Shown: piece by piece, positions 8,850 to 17,328 of the stretch | Numbering within the stretch: the stretch's first letter is position 1 | How the letters are laid out: each line of letters begins with the position of its first letter | From: Crocinitomicaceae bacterium | Lineage (GTDB): Bacteria > Bacteroidota > Bacteroidia > Flavobacteriales_D > Sanyastnellaceae | Direction: 5' to 3' | DNA length: 53,133 nucleotides | Assembly: GCA_002720375.1 (NCBI GenBank) | Contig: PBIE01000040.1 | Coordinates: 1 to 53,133 of the forward strand | Translations under genes and position numbers: made by a program | Notes under the pieces: generated by a model | What the model was told of the DNA's origin: nothing | The model's input: the letters and a program-made list of their open reading frames with translations, nothing else | Databases searched by the model: none

Positions 8850-9406
8850 CAAAAGGGCGAATCAAAGTCAGCAAAAGAAGCTGCAATGGCATCCCTAGGT
8901 GATAACAGCGGAGCGTCAACCCCCCAGTCAATGCTTAAATCTGGATCATTCCATTGCAAGGCACGTTCGTGCTCCGGGCTGTATACCTCCGTGCATTTAT
9001 AGCAAAATATGGTGTCGGGCTCAAGCGTCAGAAATCCATGCGCAAACCCTTCTGGAATCCAGAACTGCCATCGATTCTCTGCCGTCAATAGGGCCATTTG
9101 ATGCTGTCCATAGGTGGGACTTTCGGTACGCAGGTCAACCGCAACGTCCAACGCGCGTCCCTGCACCACACGAACCAACTTTCCCTGTGCCCGATCTGGA
9201 ATTTGAAGGTGAAGCCCCCGGAGCACCCCCTTCCCTGAAATGGACTCATTGTCTTGAACGAATTGAACAGGCCTGCCCAAAACCTCTTGAAAATGCCCAG
9301 CCCGCCAAGTTTCTGAAAAGCGCCCTCGGTCATCACCGAACTGTCGGGGGCGAACCATCAATGGTCCCTCGATGGAGCCAGTTTGCACTTCCAATGGTTG
9401 GTTCAT
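8849..9406 (-). CDS. rfbC: dTDP-4-dehydrorhamnose 3,5-epimerase
   Basis: This cupin-fold enzyme catalyses the double epimerization step in dTDP-L-rhamnose synthesis for surface polysaccharide. Family motifs are FGDDRGRFSETW, GVLRGLHLQIP (with the catalytic His), VRVVQGRALDVAVDLR, WIPEGFAHGFLTLEPD and CYKCTEVYSPEHE. At about 185 residues it has the normal length. I chose ATG 9406, directly after the upstream gene's stop (9414-9416), rather than the in-frame ATG at 9433 that lies inside the upstream gene. No rmlA, rmlB or rmlD is present nearby, so the pathway must be completed elsewhere. Confidence 0.92.
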   Translation of the reverse strand: MNQPLEVQTGSIEGPLMVRPRQFGDDRGRFSETWRAGHFQEVLGRPVQFVQDNESISGKGVLRGLHLQIPDRAQGKLVRVVQGRALDVAVDLRTESPTYGQHQMALLTAENRWQFWIPEGFAHGFLTLEPDTIFCYKCTEVYSPEHERALQWNDPDLSIDWGVDAPLLSPRDAIAASFADFDSPF

Positions 9407-9413
9407 TTGGATT

Positions 9414-10220
9414 TCAATTGTTGTTGCCCACAATGCTGATGAGGGCGATGAAACTGGAAATGGTTGTCAACAGGCTCAACACAGGTGTGACATCTGCTAA
9501 AATTTCATTTAGGTATTGAGGAAGGGGCTCCACGTAGACAATGTCCCCTGCCTGAACGGTTGTTGTGGCGTATTCAAGGCCTTCGATTGTCGACAAATCG
9601 AACTGGTGAATTGTCGGGCGATCTGTTCCCCTGCGAATCAGCTTAACCTTGCGGGCGTCCCCCCTGCCCCTTATTCCACCGCTGAGAGCCAGCACTTCAA
9701 GGAGGCTCGTGTTGGGATTGACCAAAGTGACCACGGAAGCAACACCGGCTTCGCCCGGAAACACCAAGACGCGTTGGTTGGTTACCTCAATCAAGGCTAG
9801 GGGCTTGACATAGTTGCTTCGGTAGGCCTCCTCAAGCTTGGTCTCGGCCTCACTGATGTTGAGACCAGCCAGTTGAACTGGGCCCAACTCCGGGAGCTCC
9901 ACCGTGCCATCGGGCCGAACTTCGTAAAGAAACCTGTTGTTCTGATTCAACATATTCATCCCCCTGGCATTGCCCGCTGCATCTCCAGCTGCGCCTGCTG
10001 TTAGGGACAGCAGTCGCTCGCCTTTGTTGGAGAACAACTGGAAAGACAACAGGTCATTTGGCGCAATGCGGTAGTTGACATCGCTGATCGGGTTGAATGG
10101 ATCAAAAACGAAATCAGAAGGGGTTCGGAACATCATGTTCCGGTTGATTGTACACCCACTCCACCCGATACTGCAAAGGAGGAACAAAACGGGCATCAAG
10201 CGAAGCATAAATCGCATCAT
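9414..10220 (-). CDS. Polysaccharide biosynthesis/export lipoprotein (Wza-like, SLBB domain)
   Basis: The 268-residue protein has a lipoprotein signal ending in IGWSGC, so it should be anchored in the outer membrane. The segment DVNYRIAPNDLLSFQLFSNKG is the start of the Poly_export domain. An SLBB-like ligand-binding domain follows (VLVFPGEAGVASVVTLVNPN, LLEVLALSGGIRG). The C-terminus carries a hydrophobic helix (VLSLLTTISSFIALISIVG). Proteins of this type form the export channel for capsule or exopolysaccharide. It leads the operon with rfbC and the transglycosylase. Several in-frame ATGs cluster at the start (10220, 10217, 10208, 10196). Confidence 0.9.
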   Translation of the reverse strand: MMRFMLRLMPVLFLLCSIGWSGCTINRNMMFRTPSDFVFDPFNPISDVNYRIAPNDLLSFQLFSNKGERLLSLTAGAAGDAAGNARGMNMLNQNNRFLYEVRPDGTVELPELGPVQLAGLNISEAETKLEEAYRSNYVKPLALIEVTNQRVLVFPGEAGVASVVTLVNPNTSLLEVLALSGGIRGRGDARKVKLIRRGTDRPTIHQFDLSTIEGLEYATTTVQAGDIVYVEPLPQYLNEILADVTPVLSLLTTISSFIALISIVGNNN

Positions 10221-10224
10221 GGTT

Positions 10225-10232
10225 CAAAATTA
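10225..10232 (-). promoter_or_regulatory. Candidate -7 box upstream of the polysaccharide export operon
   Basis: TAATTTTG on the minus strand matches the Bacteroidota -7 consensus TAnnTTTG exactly. It ends 5 bases before the first ATG, so the transcript would have almost no 5' leader, or translation starts at a later in-frame ATG. No clear -33 TTG is seen. Confidence 0.35.
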
Positions 10233-10280
10233 ACTGCATGCCTTCGCGTCAGGAACCCGATCGAACCGACTTTGTCCAAG

Positions 10281-10288
10281 TATTTTCG
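10281..10288 (+). promoter_or_regulatory. Candidate -7 box upstream of the GNAT gene
   Basis: TATTTTCG matches five of six defined bases of TAnnTTTG and lies 8 bases before the ATG at 10296. This favours 10296 over 10272 as the start of the acetyltransferase. No good -33 element is visible. Confidence 0.25.
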
Positions 10289-10295
10289 ACCGTCC

Positions 10296-10832
10296 ATGAA
10301 TCTCCCTTCTGACTTGCTCCAAAATGGACCGATCCGACTCCGGATGTTGGAACCTGATGATGTCGACTGTGTTTTGCAGTGGGAAAACAACCCTGAGCAC
10401 TGGTCAGTCACTGGCAATGTGACCCCTTTCTCACGGGCCGCCCTAGACGCCCTATGTCTCGGCCATCAGGATATTTATTCGGCGGGACAATTGAGATGGA
10501 TCATCGAAAATGACGGTCACAGGGTCGGTGCCGTCGACCTTTATGACTTTAAGGCGCGAGACTTGCGCGCTGGTATTGGAATCCTGGTGGCACCCGACTC
10601 GCGTGGCCAAGGGGTCGCCGCTCGTGCACTCGCAATCGCCCTTCGACATGCCGCCCTCGCTTTGATGATGCGTTCTGTCCATGCCGAAATCCATGCCGAC
10701 CACACCGAAAGTTTGGCCCTGTTTGAAGGTATTGGTTTCAGCCGTGTCGGCCAATACACCGATTGGACCAAAACCCCAGAGGGATGGAAAGATGTCGTCC
10801 TGCTTCAACACATGCTGAACCCGACGTCATGA
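10296..10832 (+). CDS. GNAT family N-acetyltransferase (RimJ/RimL-like)
   Basis: The roughly 178-residue protein has the GNAT fold seen in protein and antibiotic acetyltransferases. The N-terminal strand PIRLRMLEPDDVDCVLQWEN is typical of the RimJ/RimL (Acetyltransf_3) subgroup. The acetyl-CoA loop appears as APDSRGQGVAARALAIALR, and AEIHADHTESLALFEGIGF is the C-terminal motif. The acceptor is unknown. I prefer ATG 10296 to 10272 because a promoter-like box lies between them. Its stop overlaps the mltG start (ATGA), indicating translational coupling. Confidence 0.85.
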   Translation: MNLPSDLLQNGPIRLRMLEPDDVDCVLQWENNPEHWSVTGNVTPFSRAALDALCLGHQDIYSAGQLRWIIENDGHRVGAVDLYDFKARDLRAGIGILVAPDSRGQGVAARALAIALRHAALALMMRSVHAEIHADHTESLALFEGIGFSRVGQYTDWTKTPEGWKDVVLLQHMLNPTS

Positions 10833-11857
10833 ACAACCGACGTGTCTTCACCCTGACCCTCATTGCCTTGCTCATCGGGTTGTTCATCGGGTTCGTTTTG
10901 CGAACCTCCATAGGCGCCAACACTGTGGAGCGCGATGGCCGGTTTGTCCTGAATCCCTCGCAGCCCGTAGACAGTGTGGTTGCCCAATTAGAAAGAGAAG
11001 GACGCCTAGAGCGGGCTGGGTCACTGATGCGCTACCTGTCTTGGAGGGGTTGGACCGAAACAGGCACGCTCAAGGCCGGCCGCTATTTGATTCCGGGAGG
11101 CATGGACAACCGCTCGCTTGCCCGTCTTCTGCTGTCCGGATCGCGGGAAGCAGTCCGGGTGCGTTTCATAGGGGGACGGTCTTTGGAAGAACTGGCAAAA
11201 TCTGTGGCACCCCAGGTCACTTTTGATGCGGACGATTTGGTCCGGGCCATGAAAGACCCCTTGCTCGCCGCTCGCAAGGGAACGGATGTAGAAGCCCTGC
11301 GCACGCGTTTCATCCCCAACACCTACGAAGTGTGGTACGATGTAAGCGCAGCAGATTTTATCGATCGCATGGTGAGTGAATGGGAGCGCTGGTGGACGGA
11401 TGAGCGCCGGCAAAAGGCGGAAGACATCAACCTCAGCCCGACTGAAGTTGGCATACTTGCCTCTATTGTGAAGGCTGAAACAAGCAAGATGGACGAGGCT
11501 CCCACTGTCGCTGGGTTGTATTTGAATCGACTGGATAGGGGCATACGCCTACAGGCGGACCCCACCCTCATTTATGCCCTTGGAGACCCCACCATTCGTC
11601 GTGTTTTGAATGCCCACAGGGAAATAAACAGTCCCTACAATACCTATCTGAACGACGGCCTTCCTCCTGGCCCAATCAATTTCCCGGAGCCCTCCTACCT
11701 CAAAGCGGTCCTGAATGCCGAGGAGCACGATTACATTTTCATGTGTGCTCGTGAAGATTTCAGTGGTTACCATGCTTTCGCCAAGACAAACCGAGAGCAC
11801 GAGCGCAACGCGCGACGCTACAGACGGGCCCTCGACAAGCAAGGTGTTTATCACTGA
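10829..11857 (+). CDS. mltG: Endolytic transglycosylase MltG
   Basis: MltG cuts nascent peptidoglycan strands at the inner membrane and acts as a terminator of glycan synthesis. One N-terminal membrane helix (VFTLTLIALLIGLFIGFVL) is followed by a LysM-like region and the YceG catalytic domain. The catalytic Glu is in ILASIVKAETSK (about residue 217). Conserved flanks are TVAGLYLNRL, LQADPTLIYALGD, SPYNTYLNDGLPPGPI and FSGYHAFAKTNREHERN. The ATG at 10829 overlaps the GNAT stop as ATGA, which fits the operon better than the earlier in-frame start at 10763. At 342 aa the length is normal. Confidence 0.95.
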   Translation: MNNRRVFTLTLIALLIGLFIGFVLRTSIGANTVERDGRFVLNPSQPVDSVVAQLEREGRLERAGSLMRYLSWRGWTETGTLKAGRYLIPGGMDNRSLARLLLSGSREAVRVRFIGGRSLEELAKSVAPQVTFDADDLVRAMKDPLLAARKGTDVEALRTRFIPNTYEVWYDVSAADFIDRMVSEWERWWTDERRQKAEDINLSPTEVGILASIVKAETSKMDEAPTVAGLYLNRLDRGIRLQADPTLIYALGDPTIRRVLNAHREINSPYNTYLNDGLPPGPINFPEPSYLKAVLNAEEHDYIFMCAREDFSGYHAFAKTNREHERNARRYRRALDKQGVYH

Positions 11858-11882
11858 GTGAACATCAAGGTCCATAGCGGTG

Positions 11883-11890
11883 TAATTTTG
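11883..11890 (+). promoter_or_regulatory. Candidate -7 box upstream of the DUF5916 gene
   Basis: TAATTTTG is an exact TAnnTTTG match, 7 bases before the ATG at 11898. It suggests the DUF5916 gene has its own promoter in the 40-base gap after mltG. No -33 TTG is seen at the expected distance. Confidence 0.35.
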
Positions 11891-11897
11891 CCGCCCG

Positions 11898-14318
11898 ATG
11901 CCGCGTCGAACCCCCATTTGTCCCTGTGTAATCGCATGCACTGCGCTGCTGTTTATGTGCACTTGGCCATCGGGACATCTGGCTGCACAGGACTGGCCTC
12001 AGGGCCTTCCCAGAAAGCCAGAAGCAGAGGCCATAAGGGTAGAGCACGGCGCGATTGAAGTGGATGGGTCTTTGGATGAGGAAGGCTGGAGAAGCATTGC
12101 CCCAGAAACTGAATTCCGAGAACTCAGCCCCCAGCCGTTTGCCATGCCCAAACAACGAACAGAAGTGCGGTTCGCATACGATGACCGGGCGCTGTATGTG
12201 GGAGCACGAATGTGGGACTCCGCACCAGACAGCATCCTCCACCAATTGATTCAGCGAGATGGCGAAGGCAATACGGATGTCTTCGGAATTTGGTTCAATT
12301 GCTTTGACGATGGTGTCAACGGCGTTCGCTTTTCCGTGACGCCGGATGGGGTCCAGTCCGACGAACTCCTGTCCAATGATGATGCCGATGGCAGCTGGAA
12401 TGCAGTGTGGGAAGCCGAATGCCGCATTGACGACAATGGATGGGTGGCCGAACTTGCCCTGCCCTGGTCCGTATTCCGATTCAATGACACAGGAGGATCT
12501 CCTCAAAGCTGGGGGATGAACTTTTACCGCTATGTCCGTCGATACCGATCGGATTACGTCTGGCGTGCCATGGACCCCAACCAAGAAGGCCTGATGAATC
12601 AAGGAGGACTGCTCACCGGCATTCAAGGAATTGCCCCCCCACCTCGCTTCAGTTTGTACCCCTATGCCAGCGTTTACTACGACGCTGAAGGCATTGAATC
12701 AGTGACTCGTATCAATGGCGGCCTTGACATGAAAGTGGGCATCGGAGATGCCTTCACGTTTGACATGACTCTCGTGCCTGATTTCGGCCAAGTGGTTGCC
12801 GATAATCTCGTTTTAAACCTGAGTCCATACGAGGTCAGGTTCAATGAAAACCGGCAGTTTTTTACCGAGGGTACAGAGCTGTTCAACAAAACGGGCAACT
12901 TCTACAGTCGTCGCGTGGGCGACCAAGAACAGCTAATCAATGCATCTAAGGTCACGGGCAGAACACAGAATGGAACTGGATTGGGATTGCTCAATGCCAT
13001 ATCCAGAGACGGCGATGGTTCACTTACCGACTTCTCCGTTGCCGTGGTGGACCAAAACCTGCCCAACAACGGCTATATTTCAGTGCAAAGCGGACAGGTT
13101 ATCCGCGGAAATGGACGGACTGACGATTGGGTCGGCAGTGCCGCGTTCCAAGTTCGGGATTCACTGCAGCGTTGGTCTCTTACCGGAAGAGGTGGAATGA
13201 ACCGCAGAACAAATGACCCACTCGGTTCCTCGGAATCTGGGGAGGGCCACACATGGGGCATGGAGCTTAGCCGTCTGAAAGGCAGGCTCAGCTGGTCCAT
13301 TGGGCACTATACGGAAACCCCGGAGTACGACCCCAATGCCGTGGGCTTTCTCGCCGCTCCTAACGCCGTCGCTGAATACGCCAACATTGAGTACCGAATC
13401 CCGAAACCATTCAAGTTTTTGGGTATTGGCTTCAACCATATGTCCTGGGAGTTTGAGGTAGAGCGGGAAATGCTCCACACCCCGAGGTCCTTCGTAAGTC
13501 AGAATTACGACCTCGAGTGGCGACTGGCCCTAGCGAGCTTTGATTTCTTCAAAATAGGTGCCTCTGCATCGCCTTACGATGGCCGAGACTACTTCGCTCC
13601 GCGCCTCGAGAATCGCTATTGGCAAGTCCCCAAATGGTGGTCTTGGGATGTCTATTTCAGCTCAGATTATCGAAGGAAATTCGCGATTGATGTCGGAGGT
13701 TGGGGGTCAGGCGGCCTTCTGTACCCAGACTGGAGGGAGCGCAACTTTAGAATTAGGCCCATTTGGCGGCCCAACGATCACTTCCGAATCAGCCATGTAT
13801 ACAGCCACCAAGACAAGTATAACGAGCGGGGTTGGTCAGCCTTAGTGGACATTCTACCCAACGGCACCCCCCTCTCGGAGACCCGGAGTCTCTGGGCCAA
13901 ACGCAACAACTATTCGCGCACCCACGTCTTGAATGCATCCTATGTGCTGGACAACCGCAAAGGCATCACCTTCAGACTCCGGCACTACTGGAGTCGGGTG
14001 GAAAATGACAGCTTCTTCTTCCTCGATGAGAACGGATTGCTCGAGCCTACCGATGACGTCACACTAGCCGACGACGGTACTTCCGTTTATGACATCAGCT
14101 ACAATGCTTGGTCGATTGACTGTGTGTTCCGGTGGATTTTCGCTCCCGGCAGCGAGGTGTCCGTGGTGTGGAAAAACCTGCTGGAAAGCCAAGGAGACAT
14201 GCTCCCTGACAATTACGGAGAGAACCTCGAGGATGTTCTTCGCGTCCCTCACCGGAACAGCTTCTCCATCAAGGCAATTTATTTCTTGGATTACGCCGAT
14301 CTCACCGGGCGACGTTAA
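11898..14318 (+). CDS. DUF5916 domain-containing outer-membrane protein with CBM9-like N-terminus
   Basis: The 806-residue protein has a signal peptide (hydrophobic residues about 8-30, ending near HLAAQDW). A CBM9-like sugar-binding-type fold follows: IEVDGSLDEEGWRS, RTEVRFAYDDRALYVGARMWD and WVAELALPWSVFRF. The remaining two thirds match DUF5916, with the family motif VVADNLVLNLSPYEVRFNENRQFFTEG and many amphipathic strands, consistent with an outer-membrane beta-barrel. Function is unknown; the family is widespread in Bacteroidota. It ends 3 bases from the convergent M23 peptidase gene. Confidence 0.85.
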   Translation: MPRRTPICPCVIACTALLFMCTWPSGHLAAQDWPQGLPRKPEAEAIRVEHGAIEVDGSLDEEGWRSIAPETEFRELSPQPFAMPKQRTEVRFAYDDRALYVGARMWDSAPDSILHQLIQRDGEGNTDVFGIWFNCFDDGVNGVRFSVTPDGVQSDELLSNDDADGSWNAVWEAECRIDDNGWVAELALPWSVFRFNDTGGSPQSWGMNFYRYVRRYRSDYVWRAMDPNQEGLMNQGGLLTGIQGIAPPPRFSLYPYASVYYDAEGIESVTRINGGLDMKVGIGDAFTFDMTLVPDFGQVVADNLVLNLSPYEVRFNENRQFFTEGTELFNKTGNFYSRRVGDQEQLINASKVTGRTQNGTGLGLLNAISRDGDGSLTDFSVAVVDQNLPNNGYISVQSGQVIRGNGRTDDWVGSAAFQVRDSLQRWSLTGRGGMNRRTNDPLGSSESGEGHTWGMELSRLKGRLSWSIGHYTETPEYDPNAVGFLAAPNAVAEYANIEYRIPKPFKFLGIGFNHMSWEFEVEREMLHTPRSFVSQNYDLEWRLALASFDFFKIGASASPYDGRDYFAPRLENRYWQVPKWWSWDVYFSSDYRRKFAIDVGGWGSGGLLYPDWRERNFRIRPIWRPNDHFRISHVYSHQDKYNERGWSALVDILPNGTPLSETRSLWAKRNNYSRTHVLNASYVLDNRKGITFRLRHYWSRVENDSFFFLDENGLLEPTDDVTLADDGTSVYDISYNAWSIDCVFRWIFAPGSEVSVVWKNLLESQGDMLPDNYGENLEDVLRVPHRNSFSIKAIYFLDYADLTGRR

Positions 14319-14321
14319 AGG

Positions 14322-15986
14322 TCAATCTAAGGGCCAACCGAATGTTCTGTGGCCCAAGTTGCCGGCTTTGTCCACGGCCCACACTCGAATCTGATTTCCA
14401 GGCTGAAGGATGTTGTCCCCGAGGAGGTGAACCAACACCCCTTTCTCCATGGCCAAGCGGAGCCATTGGTTCCCGCAACGCCCTTCCCAATGGTCAATCC
14501 CCGACAGGTCGTCCGTCACAGCAATGCGCAAAGTTTCCGACTCCACCATGGGCTCCCCCAGTACGGGAGCAGTGGTATCCGGTCGCACTTCAAACGTCCC
14601 AAACTGCTTGACTTTGAACCCGATCATGCCCCCCCTTTCATCGGAAACCCAAGTGCCGTCGACATCGCCCTTATCGTCGAGGGCACAGAGAACAAGAGGC
14701 TCCCCCGTCCCCTTCCATTGCTCGGGTGCTGGCACAGTCAATTGAAAGGCCGTTCGTGTCAAGCGAGCCTCAGACAAAACAGAGAATTGCCCAGATGAAT
14801 CATCTACCAATGTAATGGCCGCATCGGCATACAAGGCACCAGCTGGAATTTCGATGCCCATCCGTCCATACGTCAGGCGGTGGCGCCGTCTGTGGTCCAT
14901 CATGTCCTCTCCGCCCCAGGTTGAATCGAGCCGCATGCTGTCGCCTATAAGCAAAACGTTGGCCTGAGACATATTTCCAGCGAGATCCAGCACCGTCACC
15001 CCCAATTGGGCTGTGTCATCAGGCATCACTTCCAACGGCGTCATGTCACCGGTCAAATGATAGATGTCCAACCGGTTACCTGGCAACCGATGCAATCGAT
15101 GCACCCGTGCCCGTCGGTCCTGCCATGCGGCGATGTCCACGTGCGCCGAGACGTCTTTGTTGGTCGCGAAATCCAGCGTGTCCATCCGGTGGCGATAGAT
15201 GAGGCTGTCCTCCAGATAGACATCCACCCCATAGGGGCCATGTGTAAAGGGCGCACCGTCCAACTTGTCAAATGCCTCAACTCCAAGCCTAAAGGGACCC
15301 GCCACCTTAACAGACTCACCATAGGCTGGACTCCATCGAAACCGCTCCCGCACACCTTCCACCTCGCTCGAATCACATGGCAATACCCAAACGCCTCGAA
15401 ACTCAGGTGGTACATCATCTAGCGTGATGCCCTCCCCCATAAAAGTCCAGTGCAACGGATTGATGGGCCACTGGGTACGCTGGTCCCGAATCTCAAAATG
15501 AAGATGTGGCCCATAACTCCTGCCAGAATTGCCACTCCATGCAATGGTGTCACCCGCCTCAAACCGAAAGTCCTCGGAAGGAGAACCATCGAAGGCCCAA
15601 GACTCGGCGGCATACTGGGCCGCCTTCAACCATGCTTCAATGTCGGGGTGAAACGATGACAAGTGAGCATAAACTGTTGTCAACCCTTGGCCATCCAGGT
15701 ACAAGGCAAGACCGTAACCGCGGTCCGACACTTTGATTCTGCTGATTTGGCCAGACTGCGCTGCCAACACGGGAACACCCTCGACTCCACCTGTTCGAAT
15801 GTCCAGTCCTGTATGGAAGTGTCCTGTCCGGATTTCACCAAAATTGCCGCTGAACTGCAAGGGAATGGGCAAAGGGGAGTGCAGTGTATCCTGTGCCCAC
15901 ATTTGAATGAATGCAACCAACCATCCTCCCAAACAAAGCCATCTCCAGCGGTTTCCGCCTCGACTACCGTTCATACCCCATCTCAT
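14322..15986 (-). CDS. M23 family metallopeptidase (LytM-type endopeptidase)
   Basis: The 554-residue secreted protein would cut peptide cross-links in peptidoglycan. After a signal segment (WLCLGGWLVAFIQMWAQ) the M23 domain has its zinc ligands: His and Asp in GHFHTGLDIR and the HxH motif in HLHFEIRD, with the usual GYGLALYLDGQGLTTVYAHL between them. The long C-terminal region (about residues 200-554) is beta-rich and may hold Ig-like domains (VTVLDLAGNMSQANVLL, WAVDKAGNLGHR). In-frame ATGs at 15986 and 15974 are both possible starts. The gene is divergent from the zapA cluster; this fits cell-wall work at division, but that link is inference. Confidence 0.9.
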   Translation of the reverse strand: MRWGMNGSRGGNRWRWLCLGGWLVAFIQMWAQDTLHSPLPIPLQFSGNFGEIRTGHFHTGLDIRTGGVEGVPVLAAQSGQISRIKVSDRGYGLALYLDGQGLTTVYAHLSSFHPDIEAWLKAAQYAAESWAFDGSPSEDFRFEAGDTIAWSGNSGRSYGPHLHFEIRDQRTQWPINPLHWTFMGEGITLDDVPPEFRGVWVLPCDSSEVEGVRERFRWSPAYGESVKVAGPFRLGVEAFDKLDGAPFTHGPYGVDVYLEDSLIYRHRMDTLDFATNKDVSAHVDIAAWQDRRARVHRLHRLPGNRLDIYHLTGDMTPLEVMPDDTAQLGVTVLDLAGNMSQANVLLIGDSMRLDSTWGGEDMMDHRRRHRLTYGRMGIEIPAGALYADAAITLVDDSSGQFSVLSEARLTRTAFQLTVPAPEQWKGTGEPLVLCALDDKGDVDGTWVSDERGGMIGFKVKQFGTFEVRPDTTAPVLGEPMVESETLRIAVTDDLSGIDHWEGRCGNQWLRLAMEKGVLVHLLGDNILQPGNQIRVWAVDKAGNLGHRTFGWPLD

Positions 15987-16031
15987 GTTCGCAAATTACC
16001 CTTCCGTTTTCAGCCCCGGTCTTGTGCGATG

Positions 16032-16039
16032 TAAATTTG
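16032..16039 (+). promoter_or_regulatory. Candidate -7 box of the zapA operon
   Basis: TAAATTTG is an exact match to TAnnTTTG, 11 bases before the ATG at 16051. It supports 16051, rather than the upstream in-frame ATG at 15907, as the start of the first gene. A T-rich stretch (16006-16010) lies about 21 bases upstream but is not a clean -33 TTG. Confidence 0.45.
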
Positions 16040-16050
16040 AATTTGTGGAT

Positions 16051-16380
16051 ATGAACCAAACCTCGGAACAAGTACTCCTGAGCACCATGCTTCAGGAGAT
16101 TCGGGATAAGGCGGCCAAGCTCATCGAAGAGCGCAACCGTCTGATTGAGGAAAAACGCACCCTTGTGGATCAATTGGTTGCGCTTCAAACACGCGTAGCA
16201 GAGCAAGAGACGCAGCTGGCTCAACGCCAAGCCGAACCAGAACCACAACGCGCGATGACGAACACCTCCGACCCCATTGTCGGTGAACGCATCCGGGCCC
16301 TTGTTGAGGAAATTGACGCCTGCATCGCACTGATGCCCCACTCGCGCGACATGGCCAACGTAGAACTGCTTTCCGCATGA
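16051..16380 (+). CDS. Small coiled-coil protein encoded upstream of zapA
   Basis: The 109-residue soluble protein has a heptad-rich coiled coil (about residues 8-60; LIEERNRLIEEKRTLVDQLV) and a conserved C-terminal motif RIRALVEEIDACIALMP. A similar protein with an EIDKCIALL-like end is commonly encoded just before zapA in Bacteroidota. Its function is not established; by position and shape it could be a ZapB-like divisome partner (inference). ATG 16051 is chosen from the promoter box and from where conservation begins. Its stop overlaps the zapA start (ATGA). Confidence 0.75.
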   Translation: MNQTSEQVLLSTMLQEIRDKAAKLIEERNRLIEEKRTLVDQLVALQTRVAEQETQLAQRQAEPEPQRAMTNTSDPIVGERIRALVEEIDACIALMPHSRDMANVELLSA

Positions 16381-16706
16381 ACGAATCCTCCATACAAGTC
16401 ACCATTGCTGGACGGACCTACCCGCTGACCGTGGCGGATGGTGAAGCGATGCGCGTTCGAGAGGCAGCAGGAAAAATTGATGAACTTGTCCAGAGGTTTC
16501 AAAGAGACTACGGCGTGTCAGACCGCCAAGACCTCATTGCAATGGCCGCACTCCAGTTGCTCAGCGACACCCCCGCAGAAATGCAAAAGGAAACGCAAGA
16601 AGTGCATGTCATTCCATCGGAAGTCTTTGAAGGACTGGAGGAGGTGAGGTCCCTTTTGGCTCAAGCAGGCATGGCTCCAGAGGAGACAGGGGAACAAACC
16701 CCCTGA
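16377..16706 (+). CDS. zapA: Cell division protein ZapA
   Basis: ZapA binds FtsZ and bundles its filaments at the division ring. The 109-residue protein has the typical N-terminal strand pair ([20 protein letters not shown]), the helix [16 protein letters not shown], and the short motif [14 protein letters not shown]. Start and stop are both tightly packed: it overlaps the upstream coiled-coil gene by 4 bases and is followed after 4 bases by the shortened RNase Y homologue. Confidence 0.88.
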   Translation: MNESSIQVTIAGRTYPLTVADGEAMRVREAAGKIDELVQRFQRDYGVSDRQDLIAMAALQLLSDTPAEMQKETQEVHVIPSEVFEGLEEVRSLLAQAGMAPEETGEQTP

Positions 16707-16710
16707 ATCC

Positions 16711-17328
16711 ATGGACCCCACGCATTACATCCTCGGCGGACTCGCCGGCCTTCTTCCCGGAGGCGCTGCCGCATATTCCATTCTAAACAGTGTGCTCAAA
16801 GGCAAAGCGCCTGCCATCATCAAAGAGGCTGAGCAAACAGGAGACCATATCAAGGAGAAGAAAATTCTCAAAGCCAAGGAAAAATTCCTCAAACTCAAGG
16901 AGGAACACAACAAAGAAATCAAGACGCGAATTGCCGAGGTTCAGTCGCTAGAAGACAAACCAAAAGAGCCCGATAAGGCCCAAGCTCAGGAAGCCAAATT
17001 GCAATCGGAAGCGTCCGGCATGACAGTCAAGTCTGACAAGGAAGAACTCAAAGAGCAGATTCTAGGCGATGCGCGAGCCATGGCTGCGCAACAAACGCAG
17101 GAAATTCAGGATGAAGCGCGAACCCGCGCCAACCAAGAGGCCAAGAAAATCGCCACCCAATCAAGTCGTGAACAGCGTGTCATGGTGGAGAGCGATCAAG
17201 TCAATGAAGAGATGGCCGATCAAATCAGCTTCAACATCTTGCAGCGAATTATGAACGCGATGACCTACCCTGGTCAGGTCAAGGTCACCGTCATCCTCGA
17301 GACACGGGCTGTGAGCGTCGCAAAATGA
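16711..17328 (+). CDS. RNase Y homologue lacking the KH and HD domains
   Basis: The 205-residue protein aligns by eye with both ends of ribonuclease Y but not with its middle. The N-terminus has the membrane helix (about residues 7-28) and the coiled-coil start [20 protein letters not shown]. The pre-KH segment [17 protein letters not shown] is present near residues 135-150. It then jumps directly to the RNase Y C-terminus ([15 protein letters not shown], then [20 protein letters not shown]). About 300 residues, including KH and the HD metal site, are missing, so it cannot be a ribonuclease. The coiled coil is also shortened. The frame is intact and coupled to the next gene by ATGA. It may be a scaffold protein, a decaying gene or an assembly deletion. 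Confidence 0.8.
   Translation: MDPTHYILGGLAGLLPGGAAAYSILNSVLKGKAPAIIKEAEQTGDHIKEKKILKAKEKFLKLKEEHNKEIKTRIAEVQSLEDKPKEPDKAQAQEAKLQSEASGMTVKSDKEELKEQILGDARAMAAQQTQEIQDEARTRANQEAKKIATQSSREQRVMVESDQVNEEMADQISFNILQRIMNAMTYPGQVKVTVILETRAVSVAK

Noticed and set aside
11865-12626. 253-codon open frame on the minus strand opposite the DUF5916 gene
   Set aside because: The plus-strand protein has clear family motifs; the minus-strand translation has no recognisable domain and no promoter.
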